DNA from: Shewanella psychromarinicola
GTDB lineage: Bacteria; Pseudomonadota; Gammaproteobacteria; Enterobacterales; Shewanellaceae
NCBI RefSeq assembly: GCF_003855155.1
Contig: NZ_CP034073.1
Span: 3,906,001-3,970,000, forward strand
DNA length: 64,000 bases
Reading direction: 5' to 3'
Of the stretch, positions 10,639 through 19,343 are shown in pieces (positions within the stretch are counted from its first letter, which is position 1; every line of letters starts with the position of its first letter). Below the pieces are notes generated by a model. That model had not been told where the DNA came from, did no database searches, and saw only the letters and a list, made by a program, of their open reading frames with translations. The position numbers were made by a program, and so were the translations under genes.

Positions 10639-11175
10639 ATGACCAATTATCTGGTCGTTACGGCAATGGGCGCAGACCGTCCTGGATTAGTGAGTCGTTT
10701 AGCGCGTTTAGCAAGTGATTGTGATTGCGATATAGTCGACAGTCGTATGGCATTATTTGGTAATGAATTTACCTTAATTATGATGATATCAGGATCTTGG
10801 TCAGCGATGACAAAAATCGAAAGCTTATTACCCGTGTTGAGTGTTGAACTTGAACTCATGACGGTAATGAAGCGAACATCCAAACATACGCCCAAAAACT
10901 TTGTCTCTCGTATTGAAGTTATTTTTAATGGTGAAGATCTACGCGGAACCATGAAGAGCATTACCCATTTCTTGGCTGAAAGAGGCCTCGATTTAGGTGC
11001 AGTCCGCTCCCACGCTGAAGATAATAACAATCTTAAAACTCAGTCGATTCTACTCGCTATCAATATCCCCGATAAAGTCAATCTATTGAAGCTTGAACAA
11101 GGTATTCATGAACTGGCTGAATCTTTGTCATTAGAGTGCACCATTAAACGTATGCAAGGTATTGCGGCGCCATAA
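10639..11175 (+). CDS. gcvR: Glycine cleavage system transcriptional repressor GcvR
   Basis: 178 residues with two ACT domains (about 4-80 and 92-170): NYLVVTAMGADRPGLVSRLARLASDCDCDI begins the first and RIEVIFNGEDLRGTMKSITHFLAERGLDL the second. GcvR has no DNA-binding domain; in E. coli it binds GcvA and, with glycine as ligand, controls the gcvTHP operon. GAGG lies just before the ATG. It is the conserved neighbour between dapA and bcp. Confidence 0.93.
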   Translation: MTNYLVVTAMGADRPGLVSRLARLASDCDCDIVDSRMALFGNEFTLIMMISGSWSAMTKIESLLPVLSVELELMTVMKRTSKHTPKNFVSRIEVIFNGEDLRGTMKSITHFLAERGLDLGAVRSHAEDNNNLKTQSILLAINIPDKVNLLKLEQGIHELAESLSLECTIKRMQGIAAP

Positions 11176-11283
11176 TAGTTAAAAATGTTTAACCACGGTA
11201 ATACAATCCATATTGATGCGATTAACGTGAACTTCTCAGGGCTTTTTGAGCAGAAATCGCATCTTAAATATTAAGGACAACTG

Positions 11284-11640
11284 ATGAATACATTACAGGT
11301 CGGTGATAACGCACCACAATTTAGTCTTAATAACCAAGCAGGTGAAACCATATCGTTAAAGGAAGTATTAACGAAAGGTCCTGTGTTGGTGTACTTCTAC
11401 CCTAAGGCATCGACTCCCGGATGCACAGTGCAAGCACAAGGCCTGCGCGATATCAAAGCACAACTTGATGGCTTAAACGTAACAGTATTGGGCATTAGCC
11501 CTGATCCTGTGGCTAAACTGGCCAAGTTTTCAGACAAACAACAACTCAATTTTGCTTTGTTAAGTGATGAAGACCATGCCGTTGCTGACGGTTTTGGTGT
11601 GTGGGGCGAGAAAAAATTTACCCTTGATAAAATTGCATGA
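11284..11640 (+). pseudogene. bcp: Native bcp 5' fragment, cut off by element integration
   Basis: The first about 112 residues are a normal thiol peroxidase Bcp (peroxiredoxin) with the peroxidatic Cys47 in PKASTPGCTVQ. The sequence agrees with the family through GVWGEKKF and then changes abruptly to TLDKIA and a stop, losing the C-terminal third (the region around SFLI and HVF). The break falls exactly at AAAAAATTTA, which recurs at the same codons in the bcp copy at 18879-19343. Position next to gcvR shows this is the native 5' half. The product lacks the end of the thioredoxin fold and is unlikely to work. Confidence 0.9.
11611..11620 (+). repeat. attL core of the integrated element
   Basis: AAAAAATTTA, identical to 19200-19209 and in the same bcp codon frame (Lys-Lys-Phe plus one base). 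The two flanks are bcp on one side each, as expected for site-specific recombination between attB and attP. Confidence 0.75.
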
Positions 11641-11709
11641 CAAAAAACCTTGATTATTTTTTATGACAAGCTATCTTTGATGTGTGGTTAACATATCTGA
11701 GGATATTTT

Positions 11710-13110
11710 GTGACAAGAACGCATGAAGAAAATCAATTTGATATTTATGATGACTATCGATTGCTATCAATAGTAGTAGATACGTTAGCGAAACTTAAAA
11801 TTTCAGAGAGCATTAATGCTGACTCTGGAGAAGTCACTTTCTTAGCGAACCTTTCCCCTTCCAACCTTCCATCACGCTCGAAGAAAACTAACATTATCAT
11901 TGCACCTGATGGAAGTGTTGTTTACCCACAATCACTTTATCTAGTCTCCAAATTACGCGGAGCGGGAGCCGTTAAAGACACCGACTCAATTGCAAAAGGG
12001 TTACTTGCTTATTCTCGTTACTTAGATTCTACCCATTATCCACAATTCGATGACGATGGTAACGAGATTCCTCCTGAGTATCTAACTTATAAGTCTCTAA
12101 CTAAATATGAAGAAGAAGGTGCGCCATGGCGCTTTGCTGAACACCTTTTAGCAAACTGTCGTGCTAAACAAAATTCAACAGGTGATGAAGCATACTCACT
12201 TGCCACAGCAAGAAGCTATATGGGGGCCGTTATTGGCTTCTATAAATGGATGCACAGACATGGTTATCTCAAAAATGATGATGAACATGTATTAACGCAT
12301 TTCACTTCTGTTGAGATTTATGAAGCCATTAATCAGCACGATATGCTTGCTCATACTAAATCTGACGCAAAACGTGTTTATGAAATGTCAAACATCATGA
12401 AGATGTTTCCAAGGTATGCTAATACACCTATTTATAAAAAATTGAAGCCTATGACTTTAGACCATAAAGATTCATTCTATAAGTATATAGATTTATTGCC
12501 AAAATCTATATCCCTAATGCTTCGGTTATGCGAGCAGTCTGGACTTAGGATAGATGAAGTCACTCATTTCCCTGCGGACATTATTGGAAATAAGAATTTT
12601 AGTGAATTAGACGTCATACCTGTTCGCATTACACACACCAAAGGTAGTAAGCCCCGTACTGTTGAGATCCCTCTAGCACTTTACGAAGAATTAGAGCAAT
12701 ACAAAGAGAGTAAGCAAAGGCATAAAAAACTAATCATACGCAAGGAGTTGATAGATTCTAAAAGTGAGTTGGATTGCACTGATTACCTTTTTTTATCGAA
12801 TAAAGGTACCCCTTACAGAGAAAACACTTTGGAAGTTCATTTCGGAGTGTTGAGAAGGCTCATCCGAACGATAGACCCGACATGGTATTACCGAATACAC
12901 GATTTACGTTCAACCTTTGCCACTAATTGGCTTTGGAATGAGTCTCAAACACGAAATGTGGGTTATGAATTTTTGATGGACGAGCTAGCTGAGCTTATGG
13001 GGCACAAAGACACTTCAACCACGGAAAAGTATATTAAGTTCATGAATAAGTTTGATGAGCAGTTACGGGTTGCACAGAGCAAAAACAACAAAATTAATAA
13101 GGGGTGGTAG
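11710..13110 (+). CDS. Tyrosine recombinase 1 of the bcp element (GmtY-like?)
   Basis: 466 residues with a complete catalytic set: Arg280 (EQSGLRIDEV), Lys311 in the beta-hairpin (THTKGSKPRT), His397 and Arg400 (IHDLRSTFA), His432 (LMGHKDTST) and nucleophile Tyr441 (EKYIKF). The N-terminal about 240 residues hold the SAM-like DNA-binding part. The start is GTG at 11710 with TGAGGA seven bases upstream. It is the first gene inside attL, reading inward, and is followed after one base by the next gene. It should cut and rejoin att DNA through a 3'-phosphotyrosine. Confidence 0.88.
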   Translation: MTRTHEENQFDIYDDYRLLSIVVDTLAKLKISESINADSGEVTFLANLSPSNLPSRSKKTNIIIAPDGSVVYPQSLYLVSKLRGAGAVKDTDSIAKGLLAYSRYLDSTHYPQFDDDGNEIPPEYLTYKSLTKYEEEGAPWRFAEHLLANCRAKQNSTGDEAYSLATARSYMGAVIGFYKWMHRHGYLKNDDEHVLTHFTSVEIYEAINQHDMLAHTKSDAKRVYEMSNIMKMFPRYANTPIYKKLKPMTLDHKDSFYKYIDLLPKSISLMLRLCEQSGLRIDEVTHFPADIIGNKNFSELDVIPVRITHTKGSKPRTVEIPLALYEELEQYKESKQRHKKLIIRKELIDSKSELDCTDYLFLSNKGTPYRENTLEVHFGVLRRLIRTIDPTWYYRIHDLRSTFATNWLWNESQTRNVGYEFLMDELAELMGHKDTSTTEKYIKFMNKFDEQLRVAQSKNNKINKGW

Positions 13111-14615
13111 CATGGCAAAAAGTCCACTCGCAAAGAACTCAAAGACGGTAAAGCACGTTAGAAACAGTAAGAATGTGGTTCCGTTGCACCTAACCATCCC
13201 CTATATGCAACTCATAAACATAAAGGCAACCGAGTTTGATATATCACATCTGTTACACCTGGCAGCAAACAGCAATAACGTCAAAATCGACAGCCGTATT
13301 CCTTTTTTAAGGAACTTTTGTAAAAAAGCCTACCAGTATGTTGATAATGGCAGGTCGACGCAAACCATCACGGCCACCTACGATGCATTAAGAGCCTTCA
13401 TTGTCTTTTGTGACGCAGTCGGAGTAGATCCCTTTTCCGAAGCGGGCTATTTAAAATATGCCGGAAATGATGGCGAACTTCGGCACCGGATTAAAATGTA
13501 CCGCCCATCCAAAAGACTATGGGAAATGGACCACGGTGATGAACTGGGTATTAATGAAACCTCAGCAGTTAATATGACTTCATCACTTCGTACCGCCCTT
13601 TTATGGAGTGGATTACCCGCTGACACATGGGCAACCCATCACCGAGGATTTTCTGGCGAAATGACACCATATAAGGGTTACTCTGACGCTGAAGAAGAGG
13701 TGCTTGTTGCTCGGTTGAGTAAGTTATTTTTCATCCTAGCCCCACAGCTCATTGCGGAAAAAAAAGAAAACCTTGTCATGCCTGACGAGCTGCCTGTCGT
13801 TATTGACTTAGGTGGCCACCTAGAAATCATTTCAATTAAAACGTCTCTCAAAACACAAAACCATGGGCTTAGTAAAACGGGCTCATCGGTAAAGCATTCA
13901 GCTGCGTTTAACATGGCGATGGGGGCGGCTTATCATCTAATGTGCTTTTTCACCTCATTAAACGATAGCGACGTAAAAAGCATCGCTCATCCAATCACGA
14001 TTCATACTGATGAGCGGGATAAAAGCTTACAAGTGGCTAAGGTATCGAGCTTTAAGTCACGCGCAAACAAAGAGGTAGACGCTATACTTACCAACCAGAG
14101 TTTCGATGTTGATAAACGTGATGGAGTTAAGTTTATCAAAACCCTTGAAACTCTTTCAGCATTATATGGCGGTGGCGAAAAAGGCGCTGAGTTACTGTTT
14201 ACGTTGAATAACCAAGGGGAGGAAAGTAACTCGCTCAATTTGAATGAATTAAATAAGCACCTGATGGTCGAGTTAAACCTACTATCACCCACTCGTGCAT
14301 CCTGTCAGCCATGGTTTAAAGAGCTGTTTTACAGCTATCGAAACCAGCATGTTATCGAGCTAAAAAAAGAGATGAATACACTTGGCCGAACTGTTGTAAG
14401 TAAAGTCACTCGCCCGTGCTCAAAAACAAATGCTACTCTAGGCGCAACGACTGCTGCCTACTGCATTTTATCGTGTTACACAGACTTAGCCATAAAGGGC
14501 ATCTTACTGCCGCTGAGTTATTCGGATAAAGACGCTGATGGCAACATCTGTAATGGTCTAATGAAACTGTAGAGATTTATAGCTTAAAATAAGCAAAATC
14601 TTAAAGGTATTTATT

Positions 14616-14927
14616 ATGATTAGAAAAACTAAAATCACTGTCAGCCCTCTTCAAAAATTAGAATATGCCAAGCTGATGGTCGAACAGGGTTACACGAACA
14701 AGCAAATTGAAGATATGTCAGGTGCAGGTAAATCTGCGGTGTCTAGATGGAAAGTGCAGTACCAGGCTGAATTAGCCGGTAAAACACCGGAAAATGCCAA
14801 AGCATTAACTGAAGAACAACGAAGAATACAGCTTCTAGAAGCCCAACTAAAACAAGCCATGAGGGATAATGATATCTTAAAAAAGGCTGCAGCTTTCTTC
14901 ATTCGAGACAATCAAAACTTAAAATGA
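14616..14927 (+). CDS. IS3-family transposase OrfA (copy A)
   Basis: 103 residues: an N-terminal helix-turn-helix (KLMVEQGYTNKQIEDMSGAGKSAVSRWKVQYQ) and a C-terminal leucine-zipper-like helix (RRIQLLEAQLKQAMRDNDILKKAAAFF). OrfA binds the IS ends. Its stop overlaps the OrfB start (ATGA), suggesting coupling or frameshifting to make OrfAB. Confidence 0.92.
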   Translation: MIRKTKITVSPLQKLEYAKLMVEQGYTNKQIEDMSGAGKSAVSRWKVQYQAELAGKTPENAKALTEEQRRIQLLEAQLKQAMRDNDILKKAAAFFIRDNQNLK

Positions 14928-15775
14928 TGCGCGAAGTAAAGAAAGCAGACCCAGGCTTTAAAATGAGTGAATTATGCCGAGTATTCGAGATCAGTTGTAG
15001 TAGTCTCTATTACAAACCGATCCCCAAAAGCGTTGAAAAACAAGCTCAGATACAATTGATAGAGCAAGCTTTCTCTGAGTCACACTCGACGTATGGCAAA
15101 CGTCGAATACAGGCTGATTTATTAGATTTAGATTGTAAGGTTGGGGTTTACGCCATAGCTAGCGTAATGAAAAAATTGGGATTAATAGCGATTAAGCCAA
15201 AGAAAAAGCATTACTATCCAAATCAAGGTGAGGAGCAAGTTTACGCACCTAATTTGCTTAGACGACAGTTTAACCCTACGACTTATAATACCCATTGGGT
15301 GGGTGATATTACCTATATAAAATCACACCAGGGGTGGAGTTATTTAGCCTGTGTACTTGATTTAGGGACCAAAGAAATCGTTGGGTATGCCTTATCAAGC
15401 CAACCCAATGCAGCGTTAGCGACAGCGGCATTAAATAACGCGATACAACGTCAGAGGCCAAATACACAGGAGTTGATGTTTCACTCAGACCAGGGTTGTC
15501 AGTACTCTGCTAATGTGTTCAGAGAAAAGCTAAAGCACTTAGGCATTGAACAAAGTATGAGTCGTAGAGGAAATTGTTGGGATAATGCGGTGATGGAACG
15601 ATTTTTTAGGAGTTTAAAGACTGAAAGATTAAACCATTTAGCTTTTACCAATCACAGCGCAGTAGTGAGCGTAGTTGAGCAATATATTCAGTTCTACAAT
15701 TACAAACGCAGACATTCGGCAATAGATTATAAGACGCCACATCAGAAATATAATGAGTTAAAAAAAGCGGCTTAA
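14924..15775 (+). CDS. IS3-family transposase OrfB, DDE integrase domain (copy A)
   Basis: 283 residues: an HTH_21-type region (SHSTYGKRRIQADL) and an rve integrase core with the DDE triad in WVGDITYI, MFHSDQGCQYS and NAVMERFFRSLKTE. It appears full length and intact, so the IS may still be active. Confidence 0.93.
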   Translation: MMREVKKADPGFKMSELCRVFEISCSSLYYKPIPKSVEKQAQIQLIEQAFSESHSTYGKRRIQADLLDLDCKVGVYAIASVMKKLGLIAIKPKKKHYYPNQGEEQVYAPNLLRRQFNPTTYNTHWVGDITYIKSHQGWSYLACVLDLGTKEIVGYALSSQPNAALATAALNNAIQRQRPNTQELMFHSDQGCQYSANVFREKLKHLGIEQSMSRRGNCWDNAVMERFFRSLKTERLNHLAFTNHSAVVSVVEQYIQFYNYKRRHSAIDYKTPHQKYNELKKAA

Positions 15776-16047
15776 AATCTCTCCAGAAATACTTGACCAT
15801 TACAATGAGACTCAATCCATCTATAAACTTATCTCTTTCATAGATGTGCTGAAGGAGGCAGTAAACCTGTACCCTAATGCGCAAGAGGAAGTCCATGAAA
15901 GAATCGCCGCTTTTGAGGTTACTCTCGATGGTGCCAGCAAGGATGTGTACGACAATGCGATGGAATTTTTTAACCGAAACGGTCGTCACCCTCGGGTATC
16001 TATGGATCACGCCATTTTAGCCCTCAACCATTAATTGGGAGCCAATC

Positions 16048-18249
16048 ATGATAAAACTACCTAAGAACAACATTGACCAACAAAATGCCCTGTTAAGCGC
16101 ACAAAATCACGTTGGAAGCTACACAAATTACCTGAAGGATGTGTTAGAACCTGCCATTAAATCGGGCGAGTGGGATGATTTTGAAGCGCTAGATATTGGT
16201 TTTAGCGTCACAGGTGAGTCACTGGGTAAAATTGGGGACAACAACGCTTGGCGTCAACTCCAACCGTTCTTTGAGCCTAATGCTACCAAAACAGATACTC
16301 TAGATTTCTTTCTAGACGGAAAGGTGATGGAGCTCAACCTGACAAACCAATTGAAGGCATTGGCATTAAGTATGATATGGATCTCACCCAAAGATTATTC
16401 TTTTATTAGCATTGTGCAAACTATCACTGGGTTAAAGAAAGTCGCCAAAGGTCTACTCAATGAAGGTCACAATAGTTTTGAATTAATAAGTTTTGAGCGG
16501 TTAGAGGCTTGGGTATTAGGTGATGTTACCGTTTTGGACTTCGAACGAAAAAGCACCTATGCACCACTCAACAAACTGTACATTGAAGCCAAGAGGCTAC
16601 CCTTTAATGTTAGCCTTAACAAAACGTTATCTGCCTCGGATTTGGGTTTAGTCACTAAAGAGCCAGAGCAGTACACGGTTATCCCACAGCGACTGTACTA
16701 CTTGGGACTTCAACAATCAGAAGCATTAGTGAACGAGCTATACCCTATTCGTGACGAACTGAGCAAGCTATCTGATTACATAGCCACCTACTCTGATAAA
16801 ACCTATATAGGATATGCAAACTATATTGTTAGCGGTGAGGCACAGCTCAAAAATACCGGGCTTCGGTGGTATTTATCTACAAAAAATAATGGTTCTAAGG
16901 AAAATAATATAGCCTTTCAATCGGCTTTTCTCGCGCTCAATAACCCGACACAAGAATCTACCCTTGAACTACTCAACAAACACAAACCTGAGGTAAATAT
17001 TGTATACATCGACCAATTCCACCCTGAACGAACATTGACGGTTGGCAACAGGAAGGTAACCGGATTTAGAGAGGCGCAATCATTAGTTAAACAACTCAAT
17101 GGTGGTTGCCTCTGGGCATTAATGTCGCGCACAGGTATGCGCTCGGATGAAACCTTTCACCTACATACCGCAAATGGGTGCACAACAGAAACCATATCAG
17201 GGCAAACTATTCATGTTATTCATGCAGATCTCTCAAAAACCACCAAAGGCTCTCAGTCAAAGCAGGACGAGTTTGTCACCACAGAGGTCGGCAAAAAGGC
17301 TTACGAGATACTGCAAGCGCTACATACGCCACTTAGACAGCGTCATCCCGATAGCCAAGCATTTTTCCATAAGATAATAGAGGACCGTGGTGCAATTAAT
17401 AAAAACCAAATAGGAAAGCATCTCAAGGCTTGGTTTGAAGGCGTACTGGGAGAGAAGCTAGCGCTAACCGATGACGATGTCATCGATTTGAAAGTTTCTG
17501 ACCCTAACCTTTCGTTTAATGTTGGTGATTATTATGGATTCTCAGGGCATCAACTTCGACGCTCGTTTGCTTACTACCTTGTTGGTTATGAGCTTTGTGA
17601 TTTTCCACAACTAAAACAACAATTCAGTCATGTATCGATGGCAATGTCTAGGCACTACGCTAAAAACGCCAGTAAATTCCAAAAATTAAGGCGAAAAAAA
17701 CAAAACTTAGCCTACGATATCGATGAAGAAAGGATTGATAAAAAAGCACAAATCTACCTAAAAATCTATAAAAAACTTGCCAATAAAGAGCGTGTTGCTG
17801 GCGGTAAAGGGAAAGAGTTTGCCAAAAACATGATGAAGGCAGAGCGTAACCTGTTTAGAGATAAGGTCGATAACGACATGCTCACGTCAAGTTACTGGGA
17901 AAAACAAATTAGAGACCAAAAGCGTCATATCCATGCTGTAGCGCCTGGAGTTTACTGCACATCAACAGGCTGTAGTCTGCGCACACAAGTCAACCTATTA
18001 GAATGTGTGGACTGTAAGAACGACTATATTGTCGATGCTGTTTTTGCCGAAGCTAAGCGCAAAGAGGCCGAAATTCATATGCTATGGGACATTGAGCATG
18101 ATGAATTAACACCTCAAACAGCGTCAGAAGTGTATATCAAAATCACGGCTGCTGAACGCATTATGAAAGACTTAGATATCAGCTATGAACCCGTTGTAAT
18201 ACCTCAAGAAGTTCAAGACCTGCTGATTCCTTTCGGAGTGACCATATAA
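16048..18249 (+). CDS. Large tyrosine recombinase of the bcp element (GmtZ-like?)
   Basis: 733 residues. Catalytic residues are in place: Arg365 (SRTGMRSDE), a lysine near 398-400 (SKTTKGSQ), His501/Arg504 (SGHQLRRSFA), His528 and Tyr537 (SHVSMAMSRHYA). After the catalytic domain there is a basic helical stretch and a Cys cluster (CTSTGC ... CVDCKN, about 643-668) that may bind zinc. The long N-terminal half has no family I recognise. It starts 13 bases after the split middle gene and its stop region joins the next start (TAATG), so the genes form one operon. Confidence 0.85.
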   Translation: MIKLPKNNIDQQNALLSAQNHVGSYTNYLKDVLEPAIKSGEWDDFEALDIGFSVTGESLGKIGDNNAWRQLQPFFEPNATKTDTLDFFLDGKVMELNLTNQLKALALSMIWISPKDYSFISIVQTITGLKKVAKGLLNEGHNSFELISFERLEAWVLGDVTVLDFERKSTYAPLNKLYIEAKRLPFNVSLNKTLSASDLGLVTKEPEQYTVIPQRLYYLGLQQSEALVNELYPIRDELSKLSDYIATYSDKTYIGYANYIVSGEAQLKNTGLRWYLSTKNNGSKENNIAFQSAFLALNNPTQESTLELLNKHKPEVNIVYIDQFHPERTLTVGNRKVTGFREAQSLVKQLNGGCLWALMSRTGMRSDETFHLHTANGCTTETISGQTIHVIHADLSKTTKGSQSKQDEFVTTEVGKKAYEILQALHTPLRQRHPDSQAFFHKIIEDRGAINKNQIGKHLKAWFEGVLGEKLALTDDDVIDLKVSDPNLSFNVGDYYGFSGHQLRRSFAYYLVGYELCDFPQLKQQFSHVSMAMSRHYAKNASKFQKLRRKKQNLAYDIDEERIDKKAQIYLKIYKKLANKERVAGGKGKEFAKNMMKAERNLFRDKVDNDMLTSSYWEKQIRDQKRHIHAVAPGVYCTSTGCSLRTQVNLLECVDCKNDYIVDAVFAEAKRKEAEIHMLWDIEHDELTPQTASEVYIKITAAERIMKDLDISYEPVVIPQEVQDLLIPFGVTI

Positions 18250-18734
18250 TGTCACAAGCAACGAAAAACAAACTGTTAAAAGCCCTAGAGCGATTATTGA
18301 ACGATGAACCAGAGAATCGTGAGTTAAGAATAAAAGCCCGAGCTGGTAAGTTAAAAATCAACAATAGTAATGTTGAGAAAGAAGCAGGGCTTTCTGTGGG
18401 AGCACTTCGCAGACATGAAGATATTCAAATATTGGTGACGAATAAGTCGCTTGAGGCTCGCACAACACAGAGCAGCTCAAGCACATCACCTATTGAACTT
18501 TTACAGGTCGAAGTTAAAAAACTTAAAAGTGAAATGACTCGAGCAAATAAAAAGAAAAAGGAATACTTAGATCTCTCTAGAAATCATGAAGAAGCTCTAG
18601 CCAGACAAGCCGCTATCCACATCAAAATCGTTCAAGACTTTATGGGGATGTTGCATGAAAGTGAGCGAGAGAAAGCAATGGATATGGTGGTAAAAGCAAG
18701 ACCTGATAACCTTATAAAGGGAAAATTCAGATAA
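18249..18734 (+). CDS. Small coiled-coil protein of the recombinase operon (GmtX/TnpC-like?)
   Basis: 161 residues, overlapping the stop of the large recombinase by one base. Residues about 1-60 are basic and resemble a DNA-binding helical part (SNVEKEAGLSVGALRRHEDI looks like a helix-turn-helix); about 75-125 form a strongly charged coiled coil (LLQVEVKKLKSEMTRANKKKKEYLDL). This matches the helper position of TnpC in Tn554 and GmtX in Gamma-Mobile-Trio islands. The function is inferred from position. Confidence 0.65.
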   Translation: MSQATKNKLLKALERLLNDEPENRELRIKARAGKLKINNSNVEKEAGLSVGALRRHEDIQILVTNKSLEARTTQSSSSTSPIELLQVEVKKLKSEMTRANKKKKEYLDLSRNHEEALARQAAIHIKIVQDFMGMLHESEREKAMDMVVKARPDNLIKGKFR

Positions 18735-18738
18735 AGCG

Positions 18739-18825
18739 TCCTGTTTAGAGTTATCACTATAAAGGACAGTTCGACACCTTTAAAACCGGCTACTCTAGCG
18801 GCATAAATTTGCACTAAACAGGACA
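18739..18825. repeat. 11-bp inverted repeat between the recombinase operon and bcp
   Basis: GTCCTGTTTAG at the left is repeated inverted (CTAAACAGGAC) about 65 bases on. It lies in the only non-coding gap at the right end of the element, where an accessory recombinase-binding site or a terminator/promoter for the replacement bcp would be expected. There is no T run, so a terminator is unlikely. Confidence 0.5.
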
Positions 18826-18878
18826 CGGTTAAATACACTATCACCCAAATAATTCAAAAAGAAATACAAGGAAATATT

Positions 18879-19343
18879 ATGGTAATCGAAGCAGCACAAA
18901 CAGCACCAGATTTTACGTTAAATGACCAAAACAATAACCCTATTACGCTCTCTGAACTGAAAGGTAAAAAAGTTTTGATCTACTTCTACCCACGCGCCTC
19001 AACACCTGGCTGTACTGTACAAGCTCAAGGGCTACGCGATACTAAAGCAGAATTAGACGCTCATAACGTAGTCGTGCTCGGTATAAGCCCTGACACCCCT
19101 AAAAAGCTTAATAGCTTCATCAATAAGCAAGAGCTCAACTTCACCTTACTAGCAGATGAAGAACACACCGTTTGTGAGAAATACGGGGTTTGGCAACTTA
19201 AAAAATTTATGGGCCGAGAAAATATGGGCGTAGTAAGAACAAGTTTCTTGATCAATGAATTGGGCTATATTGAGCATGTTTTCAATAAGTTCAAGACTAA
19301 GGATCACCATGAAGTCGTTTTAGATTACTTGAATAACAAATAA
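18879..19343 (+). CDS. bcp: Thiol peroxidase Bcp, element/host chimera
   Basis: 154 residues, full-length Bcp of the peroxiredoxin family, which reduces hydroperoxides. The peroxidatic Cys45 is in PRASTPGCTVQ; the second Cys found five residues later in E. coli Bcp is Gln here (also in the stranded copy), so it would act as a 1-Cys type or use another partner. The first about 107 codons differ clearly from the copy at 11284, while the remainder follows the shared AAAAAATTTA at 19200-19209. I infer the 5' part was brought by the element and the last about 47 codons are native. AAGGAAATATT precedes the ATG. Confidence 0.9.
   Translation: MVIEAAQTAPDFTLNDQNNNPITLSELKGKKVLIYFYPRASTPGCTVQAQGLRDTKAELDAHNVVVLGISPDTPKKLNSFINKQELNFTLLADEEHTVCEKYGVWQLKKFMGRENMGVVRTSFLINELGYIEHVFNKFKTKDHHEVVLDYLNNK
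19200..19209 (+). repeat. attR core of the integrated element
   Basis: AAAAAATTTA inside the chimeric bcp, the partner of 11611-11620. To its right the host bcp codons continue (MGRENMG, SFLI, HVF), the segment missing from the stranded native 5' half. Confidence 0.75.

Larger units (their letters stand above)
14549..15804 (+). mobile_element. IS3-family insertion sequence, copy A (1256 bp)
   Basis: Ends start TGTAATGGTC and finish GACCATTACA, imperfect inverted repeats shared exactly with copy B at 20561-21816, which has the same length. It carries two overlapping genes (orfA, orfB). Flanks are ATC on the left and AT on the right, consistent with a three-base duplication that has lost one base. 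It disrupts the middle recombinase gene. Confidence 0.92.
13112..16034 (+). pseudogene. Recombinase-like middle gene of the element, split by an IS3 copy
   Basis: The start is ATG at 13112 (AAGGGGTGG just upstream). Codons run to 14548, then the IS lies at 14549-15804, and the frame resumes from 15807 to the stop at 16034; joined, it would give about 554 residues. It sits between two tyrosine recombinases and shows a similar helical layout, but I cannot find the Arg...His-x-x-Arg...Tyr set, so it looks like a catalytically silent partner, similar in role to extra recombinase-like subunits of multi-recombinase elements. Rejoining in frame requires removing two bases (AT) rather than a clean three-base duplication, so a one-base loss beside the IS is likely. 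Confidence 0.7.
11611..19209 (+). mobile_element. Tyrosine-recombinase element integrated in bcp (Gamma-Mobile-Trio-like)
   Basis: About 7.6 kb (6.3 kb without its IS) bounded by a 10-bp direct repeat inside bcp. It encodes a 466-residue recombinase, a longer recombinase-like protein split by an IS, a 733-residue recombinase, a 161-residue coiled-coil protein, and a promoterless-looking junction solved by a replacement bcp 5' half at its right end. Several tandem recombinases plus a small helper recall Tn554 (TnpABC) and the Gamma-Mobile-Trio (GmtY/GmtZ/GmtX) islands; the latter match is from memory of sizes and order and needs a search. No cargo gene other than the bcp replacement is present. 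Confidence 0.7.

Noticed and set aside
18879..19343. Second bcp as a simple paralogous duplication
   Set aside because: The truncated copy breaks exactly at a 10-bp sequence shared in the same codons, with recombinase genes between, which fits site-specific integration better than tandem duplication.
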